Assembly: GCA_902492825.1 (NCBI GenBank)
Contig: CABUMZ010000016.1
Location: 1-21,238, forward strand
Direction: 5' to 3'
Length of the DNA: 21,238 bases
Origin: an uncultured Collinsella sp.
GTDB taxonomy: Bacteria; Actinomycetota; Coriobacteriia; Coriobacteriales; Coriobacteriaceae
Positions 5,653 to 13,048 of this stretch are shown one piece after another. The notes under the pieces are model-generated. The model had not been told where the DNA came from, searched no databases, and saw only the letters and a list, made by a program, of their open reading frames with translations. The stretch's first letter is position 1; every line of letters starts with the position of its first letter. A program made the translations under genes and the position numbers.

Positions 5653-6588
5653 CTAATGTTCGATCCAGCAGCGCAGGGTCTCGCCGGCCTGCAGATGACG
5701 TAGGTTCTCAGCGGCGATGTCGACCACATTGTTGAGCGTGGCTGCCAGGTGGAACCAGCCGGAGACGTGCGGCGTGATGAGCATGTTGGGTGCATCCCAC
5801 AGCGGGCTTGTCGCCGGCAGCGGCTCGGGGTCGGTGACGTCGACCGCGGCGCCGGCGAGATGCCCCGACTCCAGAGCGGCAACCAGATCGTCGGCAACCA
5901 CAAGATCGCCGCGGCCGCCGTTGGCAAAGAAGGCGTCCGGCTTCATCGCGGCGAAGAACTCGGCGTTCGCCAGACCGCGGGTCTCGGGCGTGCTGGGCAT
6001 AAAGGATGCGACGATGTCAGCCTCGGCCAGGCGCTCGGGCAGAGCGTCCATGCCGTCCATGTCCTCAAACACAATGGGGTAGACGAGTGGATGGCGCTTG
6101 ATGCCGCGGACGTGCGCGCCCATGTTGCGGCAGAGCGTGGCGAAGTGGCCGCCGATATCGCCCGCGCCCAGCACCAGCACATTGGCGTTTTTGAGCGAGG
6201 TGACCGGGCCCAAGTCCTCCCAGCGATGCTCGCGCTGTAGGTCCTGGTAGCCGGGCAGGCGCTTCATCATGGAAAGGACCATGGCAAACATGTGCTCGCT
6301 CACGGCCTGGCCGTAGGCGCCCACCGAGCAGGAAAGCTTGGCGTCGGCTGGCACGGTGCCGGCGGTAAGGTAGTCGTCATAGCCGGCGGTCTGCAATTGC
6401 AACAGCTGGAGATGCTCGCATGCCGTGAGCATGTCAGGGTCGATGTTGCCCAAGATCACGTCGGCATCGGCGACCTGCTCGCGCGTGGCGGCGTCGGAGC
6501 TCGTGTAGATAAAGTCCTCGCCCGGAGCGCTCGACTCAAGAATTGCGCGATGGCGGTCGTTGACGGGCAGCAAAACCAGGATGTTCAC
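5653..6588 (-). CDS. D-isomer-specific 2-hydroxyacid dehydrogenase (NAD-binding)
   Basis: Reversibly reduces a 2-oxoacid to the D-2-hydroxyacid with NAD(P)H. The dinucleotide motif is GAGDIG (141-146). The catalytic set is Arg226 in NGGRGD, Glu255 in DPEPLP and His274 in TPHVSG, all in expected places for this superfamily. The length of 311 residues is normal for the glyoxylate/hydroxypyruvate-reductase-like branch. Substrate (hydroxypyruvate, glyoxylate, pyruvate or other) cannot be assigned from sequence. The start codon is GTG with AGAGGA 8 nt upstream. It follows map on the same strand, but a strong terminator and a repeat hairpin lie between them, so it is probably a separate transcript. 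Confidence 0.88.
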   Translation of the reverse strand: MNILVLLPVNDRHRAILESSAPGEDFIYTSSDAATREQVADADVILGNIDPDMLTACEHLQLLQLQTAGYDDYLTAGTVPADAKLSCSVGAYGQAVSEHMFAMVLSMMKRLPGYQDLQREHRWEDLGPVTSLKNANVLVLGAGDIGGHFATLCRNMGAHVRGIKRHPLVYPIVFEDMDGMDALPERLAEADIVASFMPSTPETRGLANAEFFAAMKPDAFFANGGRGDLVVADDLVAALESGHLAGAAVDVTDPEPLPATSPLWDAPNMLITPHVSGWFHLAATLNNVVDIAAENLRHLQAGETLRCWIEH

Positions 6589-6607
6589 AAGCAGTCCTCT
6601 CCGCTCG

Positions 6608-6643
6608 ACCTGCCAAAAAGGGACAGGTTTATTTTTGGCAGGT
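6608..6643. repeat. CTGCCAAAAAGGGA repeat family, copy 2 (12-bp hairpin)
   Basis: ACCTGCCAAAAA (6608-6619) pairs perfectly with TTTTTGGCAGGT (6632-6643) around a 12-nt loop, and TTTAT follows on the plus strand. It lies 20 nt upstream of the dehydrogenase start codon, so if transcribed it would be in that gene's leader. It shares its core with the hairpins after apeB and before the ABC operon. As both arms end in A/T runs it could act as a terminator in either direction. Confidence 0.6.
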
Positions 6644-6671
6644 TTTATCAGGCAAAACGTTCAAATAAAAA

Positions 6672-6710
6672 CGCCGGATGCAAGACGAGCGTGCCCGTCA
6701 GCATCCGGCG
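6672..6710 (-). terminator. Rho-independent terminator of map
   Basis: CGCCGGATGC (6672-6681) and GCATCCGGCG (6701-6710) form a perfect 10-bp stem. On the minus strand TTTTTATTT follows immediately. It starts 9 nt after the map stop codon. Confidence 0.88.
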
Positions 6711-6719
6711 CATCTACAG

Positions 6720-7607
6720 CTACCAGCTCAGCAACTCGTAACCGTCCTCGGTCACCACGAGCTGTACCTCGCACTGAGCCGAATCGCTACCGTCCTTGGT
6801 GCGCACACACCAGCCATCGCCCTTGCTAATCTTGATGTCGGGCGCTCCGGCATTGACCATGGGCTCAATGGTAAAGACCATGCCCGGAGCCATGATGGTG
6901 TCCACATCGGGTGCCTCGGTGGTAAAGCCCACAAACGGGTCCTCGTGGAACTCCTTACCGATGCCGTGTCCGCCGTACTCGCGCACCACGCTAAAGCCGG
7001 CGTCCTCGACCGTCTTTTGCACGGCCTCGGCCATAACGGACAGCGGCAGCCATGGCTTGACGGCCGCCAGGCCCGCCTCCACGCTGGCGCGGGTGACGTC
7101 GACCAGGCGCTGGCGCTCGGCAGAGACCTCGCCGATGCAGAACATGCGGCTCGAGTCGCTAAAGTAGCCGTCCAAAATCGTGGAGCAGTCCACGTTGATG
7201 ATGTCGCCCTCGTGCAGCACATCCGTATCGCAGGGGATACCGTGGCAGACCACGTCGTTGATCGAGGTACACACGCTCTTGGGGTAGCCCTCGTAGTTGA
7301 GGTCTGCCGGCGTGCCGCCGTGCTCGACGGTGTAGTCGTAGATCATCTGGTCGATCTGGTTGGTGGTCATGCCTGCGGCGATGTGCTCACCTACGTAGTC
7401 GAGCACGCCCACGTTGATGGCGGCCGAGCGCTTGATGCCCTCGATATCGGCGGGCGTCTTGTAGAGCGTGCGGGGCAGGACCTCCCAGCCCTCTTCCCAC
7501 AGGCGCTCGAGGCGCTCGTCGAAGGCGCTATGACATTTCTTATATTTTTTGCCGCTGCCGCACCAGCAAGCGTCGTTGCGGCCAGGTACGGGTCCATTGT
7601 CAAACAT
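6720..7607 (-). CDS. map: Methionine aminopeptidase type I with N-terminal SEC-C zinc motif
   Basis: Removes the initiator methionine from new proteins. The five metal ligands are present: Asp140 (NVDCS), Asp151 (YFSDSSR), His214 (GGHGIG), Glu248 (TIEPM) and Glu280 (AQCEVQ); His122 (VCHGIP) is the usual active-site histidine. An N-terminal extension of about 45 residues carries a SEC-C zinc-binding motif (CWCGSGKKYKKCH, ligands Cys14, Cys16, Cys25 and His26), as in some Gram-positive and actinobacterial MetAPs; in SecA this motif contacts SecB or ribosomes. The length of 295 residues agrees with a SEC-C form. The Shine-Dalgarno is GAAAGGAAG. A -10-like TATACT (7633-7638, minus) lies upstream without a good -35. 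Confidence 0.94.
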   Translation of the reverse strand: MFDNGPVPGRNDACWCGSGKKYKKCHSAFDERLERLWEEGWEVLPRTLYKTPADIEGIKRSAAINVGVLDYVGEHIAAGMTTNQIDQMIYDYTVEHGGTPADLNYEGYPKSVCTSINDVVCHGIPCDTDVLHEGDIINVDCSTILDGYFSDSSRMFCIGEVSAERQRLVDVTRASVEAGLAAVKPWLPLSVMAEAVQKTVEDAGFSVVREYGGHGIGKEFHEDPFVGFTTEAPDVDTIMAPGMVFTIEPMVNAGAPDIKISKGDGWCVRTKDGSDSAQCEVQLVVTEDGYELLSW

Positions 7608-7659
7608 GGCTAACTTCCTTTCATTCGCAGCTAGTATAGCCCACCCACGCGTCCATAAA

Positions 7660-7726
7660 AGTTGCGGTGATATAGTTCCGGTTTTAGCCGGTTAACAGCA
7701 TAAATAGGAACTATATCACCGCAACT
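7660..7726. repeat. Intergenic hairpin element, GTTGCGGTG family, copy 2
   Basis: A perfect 20-bp inverted repeat (7660-7679 and 7707-7726; arm AGTTGCGGTGATATAGTTCC) with a 27-nt loop holding TTTTAGCCGG. The arms match those at 234-304 except for two central bases, and the loops align when one element is reversed. It lies between the starts of map and the end of the radical SAM gene (both minus strand). Confidence 0.7.
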
Positions 7727-7767
7727 GATGGAGTGGGATGGCGGGTACTAGCTGCTGCGTGGTTTTG

Positions 7768-8544
7768 CTAGTAGCTCACCTGGCAGGGAATGCCGAGGGC
7801 GCGCACGCGTGCGGCGATCGTGTCGAGGACGTCGGGCGCCGCTTTGGCAAGGCCGGCGATTGGTGTCTCGCGCGCCACCGTGTAGATGGTCGCCTCCTGC
7901 GGGCGAATGCGCTCGAGCGCCGCGAGCCAAGGACCAACGTACTCCTCACCGGTGTTATCGAGAGACTTGCCCCGGTACTCACCGCTCAAAAACATCGTCT
8001 GGATAATGACATGACCGTTAAAGCTCGCGAACGTTTCGATCTGGTGCCCTACATCGTAGGGGCCAACGGGCTGATCGAGCAGCTGGATAAATGCCGGGTC
8101 GACCGTATCGAGCTTGAGGATGTTGTCGTCGACCATCACGAGCGCATCGTGCACCTGGGGACGGTCGGCGCGCGTGCCGTTGGAAAGCACGGCAATCTTG
8201 GTGTTTGGGGCCAGCTGATCGCGAAGCGCGACGGCACCGGCGATGGCCTGCGGAAACTCCGGTGCGGCGGTGGGCTCGCCATTGCCGGCAAACGTGATTA
8301 CATCGGGCAGCTCACCCTCAGCTGCCATCTCGTGCAGCTTGGCCTCGAGTGCGTCGAGCACTACGGCAGCCGTGTTATAGGGCTCGTGGCAGGGGCGCTC
8401 GGCGTTGAGACCGTTCTCGCAGTAGATGCAGTCGAACGTGCAGATCTTGCCACTCGCCGGCATCATGTTGACACCAAGCGAAAGGCCCAGGCGACGGCTG
8501 CGGACGGGCCCAAAGATGGGGCTGGCATTTAAAAACGTAGACAT
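7768..8544 (-). CDS. Radical SAM protein (COG0731-like)
   Basis: A predicted 4Fe-4S enzyme that cleaves S-adenosylmethionine to generate radicals. The cluster motif CxxxCxxC is CTFDCIYC (Cys35, Cys39, Cys42), preceded by FGPVRSRRLGLSLGVN, a hallmark of the COG0731 group. TFAGNGEPT is the usual 'GGEP'-type SAM-binding stretch. COG0731 includes archaeal wyosine-synthesis enzymes, but the bacterial members have no settled role, so no function is assigned. I chose the start at 8544 (MSTFLNAS), 9 nt after AAGGAG. A Met two codons earlier is too close to that site, and the longer frame to 8595 has no site. The length is then 258 residues. Confidence 0.85.
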   Translation of the reverse strand: MSTFLNASPIFGPVRSRRLGLSLGVNMMPASGKICTFDCIYCENGLNAERPCHEPYNTAAVVLDALEAKLHEMAAEGELPDVITFAGNGEPTAAPEFPQAIAGAVALRDQLAPNTKIAVLSNGTRADRPQVHDALVMVDDNILKLDTVDPAFIQLLDQPVGPYDVGHQIETFASFNGHVIIQTMFLSGEYRGKSLDNTGEEYVGPWLAALERIRPQEATIYTVARETPIAGLAKAAPDVLDTIAARVRALGIPCQVSY

Positions 8545-8779
8545 AGGCATATGCTCCTTGGGACAGTTGAGCTTAAGCATAGCATCGGCCTTCAAGTGAG
8601 TTGCGGGTTTGGGTGCTGTTGTTTAGGCAGAAACCTTGCAATCGGGTGAGTTTACGGAACCCCGTCATGAAAGAGTGCGAGTCGGGTACAGTAAACGCAT
8701 TCATGTACACACAAAATGACGCCATCTGGCCAAGCCGCGCCCCGGCACGGCCTGGTGGCGTTGACGATGGGAATACAGT

Positions 8780-9577
8780 ATGGATTTTACGGTCGAGAAT
8801 GCGGGCACCACGATCGCCTGTCGCGAATATGCCGGCCCGGATGTGTCGCCTGATACTCCTGCCTTGGTGTGCGTGCACGGTGCGTGCGTCGACGGTGTCT
8901 TTTTTGACGGTATCGCCCGCGAGCTCGCCTGCGACTATCGCGTCATTGCCTACGACCGCCGCGGTTGCGGCGAGAGCGGCGACGCTGCGGACGGACGCTA
9001 CGACCTCGCCGCCCAGGCCGCCGACCTGCAGGCCGTTATCGAGCATATTGGCGCTCCGGCAAACGTGCTCGCGCACAGTGCCGGTACGCTGGTGGCGCTG
9101 GAGTTTCTCCGTGCAAACCCCGCCATAATCTCGCGTGCGATCCTGCATGAACCTGCCGTGACAAACGATGGTGCCGGCCTGGGCGCGGCCCCGGTTTTGC
9201 TCGAGATGATCGCCGCGGGAAAGGTCTCCAGGGCATTACGGGCCTTCCTGGGCGCCATCGGCGATTCGGACCCTGAGGCTCCCAAGACAACCGAGGCAGA
9301 AGCCAAGCATGCCCTGCGCAACGGCCGTAGTTTCATGGCAAACGAATACGGGATTACTATGACCTGCGTTCCCGATTGGGATAGCGTTCGTGCGTCAAAA
9401 ACGATGGCCGCCGTGCTTCTGGGTGAGCTCTCGGTTGGCACGCCCCGCGAGGCGGGCACGAGGGTGGCGGCTGAGCTTTTGGACTGTCCGCTCGTAACGG
9501 TTCCCGGCGCGCACAACGGCCTGCGCGATCGCCCGGCAGCGGCTGCCCGGGCTGTTCGTGGCATCCTGGGGCTCTAG
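8780..9577 (+). CDS. Alpha/beta hydrolase
   Basis: A single-domain serine hydrolase of unknown substrate. It shows the oxyanion HG in VCVHGACVDG (33-34), the strand-4/loop motif DRRGCGES (59-66), the nucleophile elbow AHSAGT with Ser100, and the catalytic His245 in VPGAHNGL near the C-terminus. The elbow starts with Ala rather than the usual Gly of GxSxG, a tolerated change. At 265 residues it fits the esterase, haloperoxidase or lactonase size class. The ATG at 8780 has only a weak site (GATGGGA) upstream. It is divergent from the radical SAM gene, and the 235-bp gap holds no other gene. A short stem GCGGG-CTTCA-CCCGC (9595-9609) follows and may act as a weak terminator. Confidence 0.82.
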   Translation: MDFTVENAGTTIACREYAGPDVSPDTPALVCVHGACVDGVFFDGIARELACDYRVIAYDRRGCGESGDAADGRYDLAAQAADLQAVIEHIGAPANVLAHSAGTLVALEFLRANPAIISRAILHEPAVTNDGAGLGAAPVLLEMIAAGKVSRALRAFLGAIGDSDPEAPKTTEAEAKHALRNGRSFMANEYGITMTCVPDWDSVRASKTMAAVLLGELSVGTPREAGTRVAAELLDCPLVTVPGAHNGLRDRPAAAARAVRGILGL

Positions 9578-9727
9578 CAGCCGCAATAGCCAAAGCGGGC
9601 TTCACCCGCAGACTTTTCGGCCGTGTTAACAAATGTGTTCAAAACCTCACGTCTGCGGCTTCAATTGCGCCGTCTGCCAACTCATAAAAATGTAGCAGCA
9701 TTCACGTGCTTACCTGCATCGACAAGG

Positions 9728-9743
9728 TGTTACCCTTGTAACA
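9728..9743. promoter_or_regulatory. Palindrome TGTTAC-CCTT-GTAACA upstream of the c-di-GMP gene
   Basis: A perfect 6-bp dyad with a 4-nt spacer, 44 bp upstream of the start codon in a 210-bp non-coding gap. Its last bases form a -10-like TAACAT (9739-9744), with no convincing -35. The position and symmetry fit an operator overlapping a promoter. The cognate regulator is unknown. Confidence 0.35.
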
Positions 9744-9787
9744 TTTGGAACCCACCGCTCCATGCGAAACTATCGAAAGGGCCCCAT

Positions 9788-11668
9788 ATGCTCAATAATC
9801 ACGAGGTCAATCTAACCGACGAGGAGGCTGCCGCCGAGGTCGCCCGCGTCGCGAAGACCTACCCCGTGGTGCGTTTGCTGTCGGCCGATCAGATTAAGAG
9901 CGAGCCTAACTGCCTGCTCGCCGGCAATCGGTGCCCTTGTTTGCGTCAGTCGAGTCTTGAGGCCTTGGCAGATTCCGATGAAGTGTCGGAGCAACTGCTC
10001 AACGATGGTGTTGAGTACCGCGCCCGCCTGCGCCCTCTGAAGGTCGAGGGCGAGCCTCATGTCTTACTGATGGTGCGTCCGATCGATGAGCAAGAGGCTG
10101 CAGAAGAGGACCTTGTCTACACCGACGTGCTGACGAGCGTGCGCAATCGCCGATATTACGAGGAAAAGCTCCGTAGCGCCCGCATGAATGCCGGCGTTGC
10201 GGTGATCGACCTTGATGATTTTAGGGTCTTCAACGATACGTGTGGCCGTCATGCCGGCGACCTTGCGCTCGGTGCTGTGGCGACGGCCATACGCAGCGGA
10301 ATTCGTTCGACTGACGAGCTCGTACGCTATGGCTGCGACAAGTTTGTGGTCGTCATGCCCAATATTCCCTCCGATGACTTCACCCGTCGCCTGCATCAGG
10401 TGTCCGATGCCGTTCGTTCCACGATTGTTCCGGGCCATGAGTACGTGAGCTTGACGGCATGTGTTGGTGGCGTTCGCATTCATGGCGAGACGGTCGATGA
10501 GGGCGTTGGCCGCGCTGTCCAGTTATTGAGCCGCGCTAAGGCAAAAGCCGGTACGGTCGTGACCGATGCCGATTCCATCGAGGCCTTCCAAAGCGAAAAG
10601 CCTTTGGTGCTTATTGTTGATGACTCCGAGATGAACCGAGCCATTCTCAACGAGATGCTCAAGGACGAGTATTGCATCCTGGAGGCCGACAACGGTCGTA
10701 CGGCGCTCGACATGGTCGACCGCTATGGCGATGAGTTGTCGCTCGTGCTGCTGGATATTGTCATGCCGGGCATAAGCGGCTTTGAGGTGCTGGCCGATCT
10801 GTCGCGCCGATCGGGTATCGACAATCTGCCTTTTATCATGATTTCGAGCGAAGATTCCGATGATATGGTTCTGCGCGCGTACGAGCTGGGCGCCTCGGAC
10901 TATATCAACCGCCCGTTTGACTCCCGTGTCGTGCGCCGCCGTGTAAGCAACACCATCCGCTTATACGCCAAACAGCGCCGCCTGACGAGCCTGCTGTCCC
11001 AGCAGTACAACGAGCGCGTCAAGAACAGTCGCATGCTCATCGACATCATGGCCGGCGTCATGGAGCTTCGCAACGGCGAGAGCGGCAGACACGTTACGAA
11101 CATCGAGAAGCTGACCGAGCTGCTGCTTGGCTGTCTGGTCCAGCGTAGCGACACCATCTCCCTCGACAATGAGGAACGCTCTACGATTGCCCTGGCTTCG
11201 GCGCTGCACGATATCGGCAAGATGTCGATTGACGATGCGATTCTCAACAAACCCGGGCGCCTTACGCCCGAGGAGTTCGAGATTATGAAGACGCATACCA
11301 CGATGGGCGCCGACATGTTGCTTGAGCTGGGCCGCCATCACGTCGGCAATGCGCTTATGGAATATGCGTACCAGATTGCGCGTTGGCATCACGAGCGCTG
11401 GGACGGCAAGGGTTATCCCGATGGCCTTAAGGGCGACGAGATTCCCATTGCCGCGCAGGTGGTCTCGGTGGCCGACGTGTATGATGCGCTGACGAGCGTG
11501 CGCGTGTACAAGGACGCTATCCCGCACAAGGAGGCGATCCAGATGATCCTGGACGGTAAGTGCGGCACCTTTAACCCGCTGTTGCTCGAATGCCTGCTCG
11601 AGGTGCAAGACCGTATTGCCGAGACGTTGGCACGCCCCGCCGACGTCGTCGCGTTTCCCACGATTTAG
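9788..11668 (+). CDS. GGDEF(degenerate)-REC-HD-GYP protein, predicted c-di-GMP phosphodiesterase
   Basis: A multidomain signalling protein of 626 residues. Residues 1-105 form an N-terminal PAS-like region with a Cys cluster (Cys42, Cys49, Cys51). A GGDEF domain (about 108-265) keeps the YTDVLTSVRNRR start, but its signature is GCDKF (182-186), so cyclase activity is unlikely. The inhibitory I-site RxxD (Arg173-Asp176) sits exactly five residues before it. A REC domain (about 272-390) has Asp278/279 and acceptor Asp323, but Arg375 replaces the invariant Lys. The HD-GYP domain (about 410-612) has HDIGK (474-478), His503, HHERWDGKGYPDG (534-546) and Asp563, and looks active for c-di-GMP hydrolysis. 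ATG 9788 is preceded by GAAAGGG; a longer frame from 9623 lacks a site. An Hpt gene follows 23 nt downstream. Confidence 0.9.
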   Translation: MLNNHEVNLTDEEAAAEVARVAKTYPVVRLLSADQIKSEPNCLLAGNRCPCLRQSSLEALADSDEVSEQLLNDGVEYRARLRPLKVEGEPHVLLMVRPIDEQEAAEEDLVYTDVLTSVRNRRYYEEKLRSARMNAGVAVIDLDDFRVFNDTCGRHAGDLALGAVATAIRSGIRSTDELVRYGCDKFVVVMPNIPSDDFTRRLHQVSDAVRSTIVPGHEYVSLTACVGGVRIHGETVDEGVGRAVQLLSRAKAKAGTVVTDADSIEAFQSEKPLVLIVDDSEMNRAILNEMLKDEYCILEADNGRTALDMVDRYGDELSLVLLDIVMPGISGFEVLADLSRRSGIDNLPFIMISSEDSDDMVLRAYELGASDYINRPFDSRVVRRRVSNTIRLYAKQRRLTSLLSQQYNERVKNSRMLIDIMAGVMELRNGESGRHVTNIEKLTELLLGCLVQRSDTISLDNEERSTIALASALHDIGKMSIDDAILNKPGRLTPEEFEIMKTHTTMGADMLLELGRHHVGNALMEYAYQIARWHHERWDGKGYPDGLKGDEIPIAAQVVSVADVYDALTSVRVYKDAIPHKEAIQMILDGKCGTFNPLLLECLLEVQDRIAETLARPADVVAFPTI

Positions 11669-11691
11669 TTTGACCAAAGGAGTTTTAATCC

Positions 11692-12048
11692 ATGATTTCC
11701 ATGCGTGAGGCGTATGAGAAGATCGGCGCTAATTATGATGACGCGTGCGCTCGGCTGATGGGCGGGGAAATGCTTGCCCGCTTTGCCCTCAAGTTTTTGG
11801 ATGACGAGAGCATGGACAAGCTGGAGGCCGCCATGGCGGCAGGAGACGCCGAAGGTGCGTTTATGGCAGCGCACACGCTCAAGGGCGTGAGCCAGAACCT
11901 GGGATTCGATAATCTGTACGAGCCGGCGGTCGTGGTGACCGAAGCGCTGCGTGGCGCCGATGCCGTTGACGGCGCTCGCGAGGGAATGCATGCGCTGCAG
12001 CAGCAATATGCGGCCACGTTGTCGGCCCTGCGCGAGGCGGCCGAATAA
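11692..12048 (+). CDS. Hpt (histidine phosphotransfer) domain protein
   Basis: A small phosphotransfer protein of 118 residues. His61 in AAHTLKGVSQNLGF is the standard phosphorylated histidine of the HTLKGxxxNLG motif, inside a predicted four-helix bundle. It would exchange phosphate with a receiver domain, most obviously the REC of the protein encoded just upstream. AAAGGAG lies 9 nt before the ATG, and only 23 nt separate the two genes, so they are almost certainly cotranscribed. No histidine kinase is present in the window. Confidence 0.9.
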   Translation: MISMREAYEKIGANYDDACARLMGGEMLARFALKFLDDESMDKLEAAMAAGDAEGAFMAAHTLKGVSQNLGFDNLYEPAVVVTEALRGADAVDGAREGMHALQQQYAATLSALREAAE

Positions 12049-12072
12049 GAGCTTACGAGCCTTGGGCTGCTT

Positions 12073-12132
12073 GCCGGCCACATATGGGTAAAAGGGCCCC
12101 GCCGGACCATGTGGCCGGCGGGGCGCCCTTTT
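12073..12132. terminator. Bidirectional terminator with two competing stems, between convergent genes
   Basis: AAAAGGGC plus CCCGCCGG (12090-12105) pairs with CCGGCGGG plus GCCCTTTT (12115-12132) with a 2-nt bulge. A-runs and T-runs at the base suit termination on both strands, for the Hpt gene (ends 12048) and the C26 hydrolase (ends 12152). A second perfect 11-bp stem, GCCGGCCACAT (12073-12083) with ATGTGGCCGGC (12109-12119), shares the right arm and excludes the first. Confidence 0.8.
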
Positions 12133-12151
12133 GTGTTGTGCTGTCCGTGAA

Positions 12152-12961
12152 CTAGCGAGCCTGCTTTACCTTGGCCGCTGCCTCGACAAACGACTTCCAC
12201 AGGTTAAAGTCGGTCTCGAGTGTCTTCCATGTGTACTCAGGGTGCCATTGCACGCCCAGACAGAACGGCTGGCCTTCGACTTCGATGCACTCGGGAACGC
12301 CGTCGGTTGCTTTGGCGACCAAGCGCGTGCTTTTACCCAGACGGTCGACGCAGCAGTGGTGTGCGGAGTTGGTCTGGATCAGCCTGTGCCCGCCAACCGT
12401 GCGTTCCAGCAGCGAGCCCGGCACGACCTCGACGGGGTGCACGGGATCGTTGAGCACGTGGGTGTGACGCCACTGCGTGCGACCCTCGCGCGCACCCAGG
12501 CTCGGCACGTCCATGCACAGGGTGCCGCCAGTGGCGACATTGAGCAACTGCGTGCCGCGGCAGGTGGTAAAGAGCGGCTTTTTGGCGCGGAGCACCTCGC
12601 CGACCAGCTTAAACTCAAAGCTATCGCGGATCTCGCAGCAGAGGGTGGGGTCGTAGGGTCGATCATCGCCCCAACGTTTGGGATTGACATCGGGGCCGCC
12701 GGGAATGGCGATGCCGTCGGCGATATCGACGTAATGACGGATAACATCAATATCTTCGGTGATGGACATCTGCAGCGGCAGGCCGCCGGCGGCAAGAATG
12801 GCGTCGACAAAGACGCTCGCAATCTCCTCGTTGGGGGAGAGCGTCTCGCTTAAAAACGGCTTTGCATCTTCCCAACGCGGCGCGACGAGGATGAGTGGGC
12901 GGTCGGCGGGGGCGACGTCGACGTGCGGGGTGTATGACGATGAAGTGCGAGTTCCGATCAT
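12152..12961 (-). CDS. Class I glutamine amidotransferase-like gamma-glutamyl hydrolase (C26, PuuD-like)
   Basis: Hydrolyses gamma-glutamyl amide bonds; the named member PuuD acts on gamma-glutamyl-GABA. The triad is Cys134 in TTCRGTQLLN and His240-x-Glu242 in VQWHPEY. IPGGPDVNP (87-94) and TNSAHHCCVD (197-206) are further family marks. The length of 269 residues is normal. It lies 87 nt after the ATPase gene of the amino-acid ABC operon on the same strand, with a short TTGCC/GGCAA stem (13028-13042) between, so it is probably the last gene of that operon. Releasing glutamate from gamma-glutamyl compounds would fit an uptake operon for acidic amino acids, but the true substrate is unproven. 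The start codon has only a weak Shine-Dalgarno. Confidence 0.85.
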   Translation of the reverse strand: MIGTRTSSSYTPHVDVAPADRPLILVAPRWEDAKPFLSETLSPNEEIASVFVDAILAAGGLPLQMSITEDIDVIRHYVDIADGIAIPGGPDVNPKRWGDDRPYDPTLCCEIRDSFEFKLVGEVLRAKKPLFTTCRGTQLLNVATGGTLCMDVPSLGAREGRTQWRHTHVLNDPVHPVEVVPGSLLERTVGGHRLIQTNSAHHCCVDRLGKSTRLVAKATDGVPECIEVEGQPFCLGVQWHPEYTWKTLETDFNLWKSFVEAAAKVKQAR

Positions 12962-13048
12962 GGTTGCGGCTTTCGAATCCGGGTGGACATGGCACAGGGG
13001 TGGCGCGGGGCAAACGTTACTGATGAATTTGCCCGCGTGGCAATTGGG

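Noticed and set aside
9623..9787. 55-residue N-terminal extension of the c-di-GMP protein
   Set aside because: Lacks a ribosome site, contains intergenic-like sequence and the TGTTAC dyad; ATG 9788 has GAAAGGG before it.
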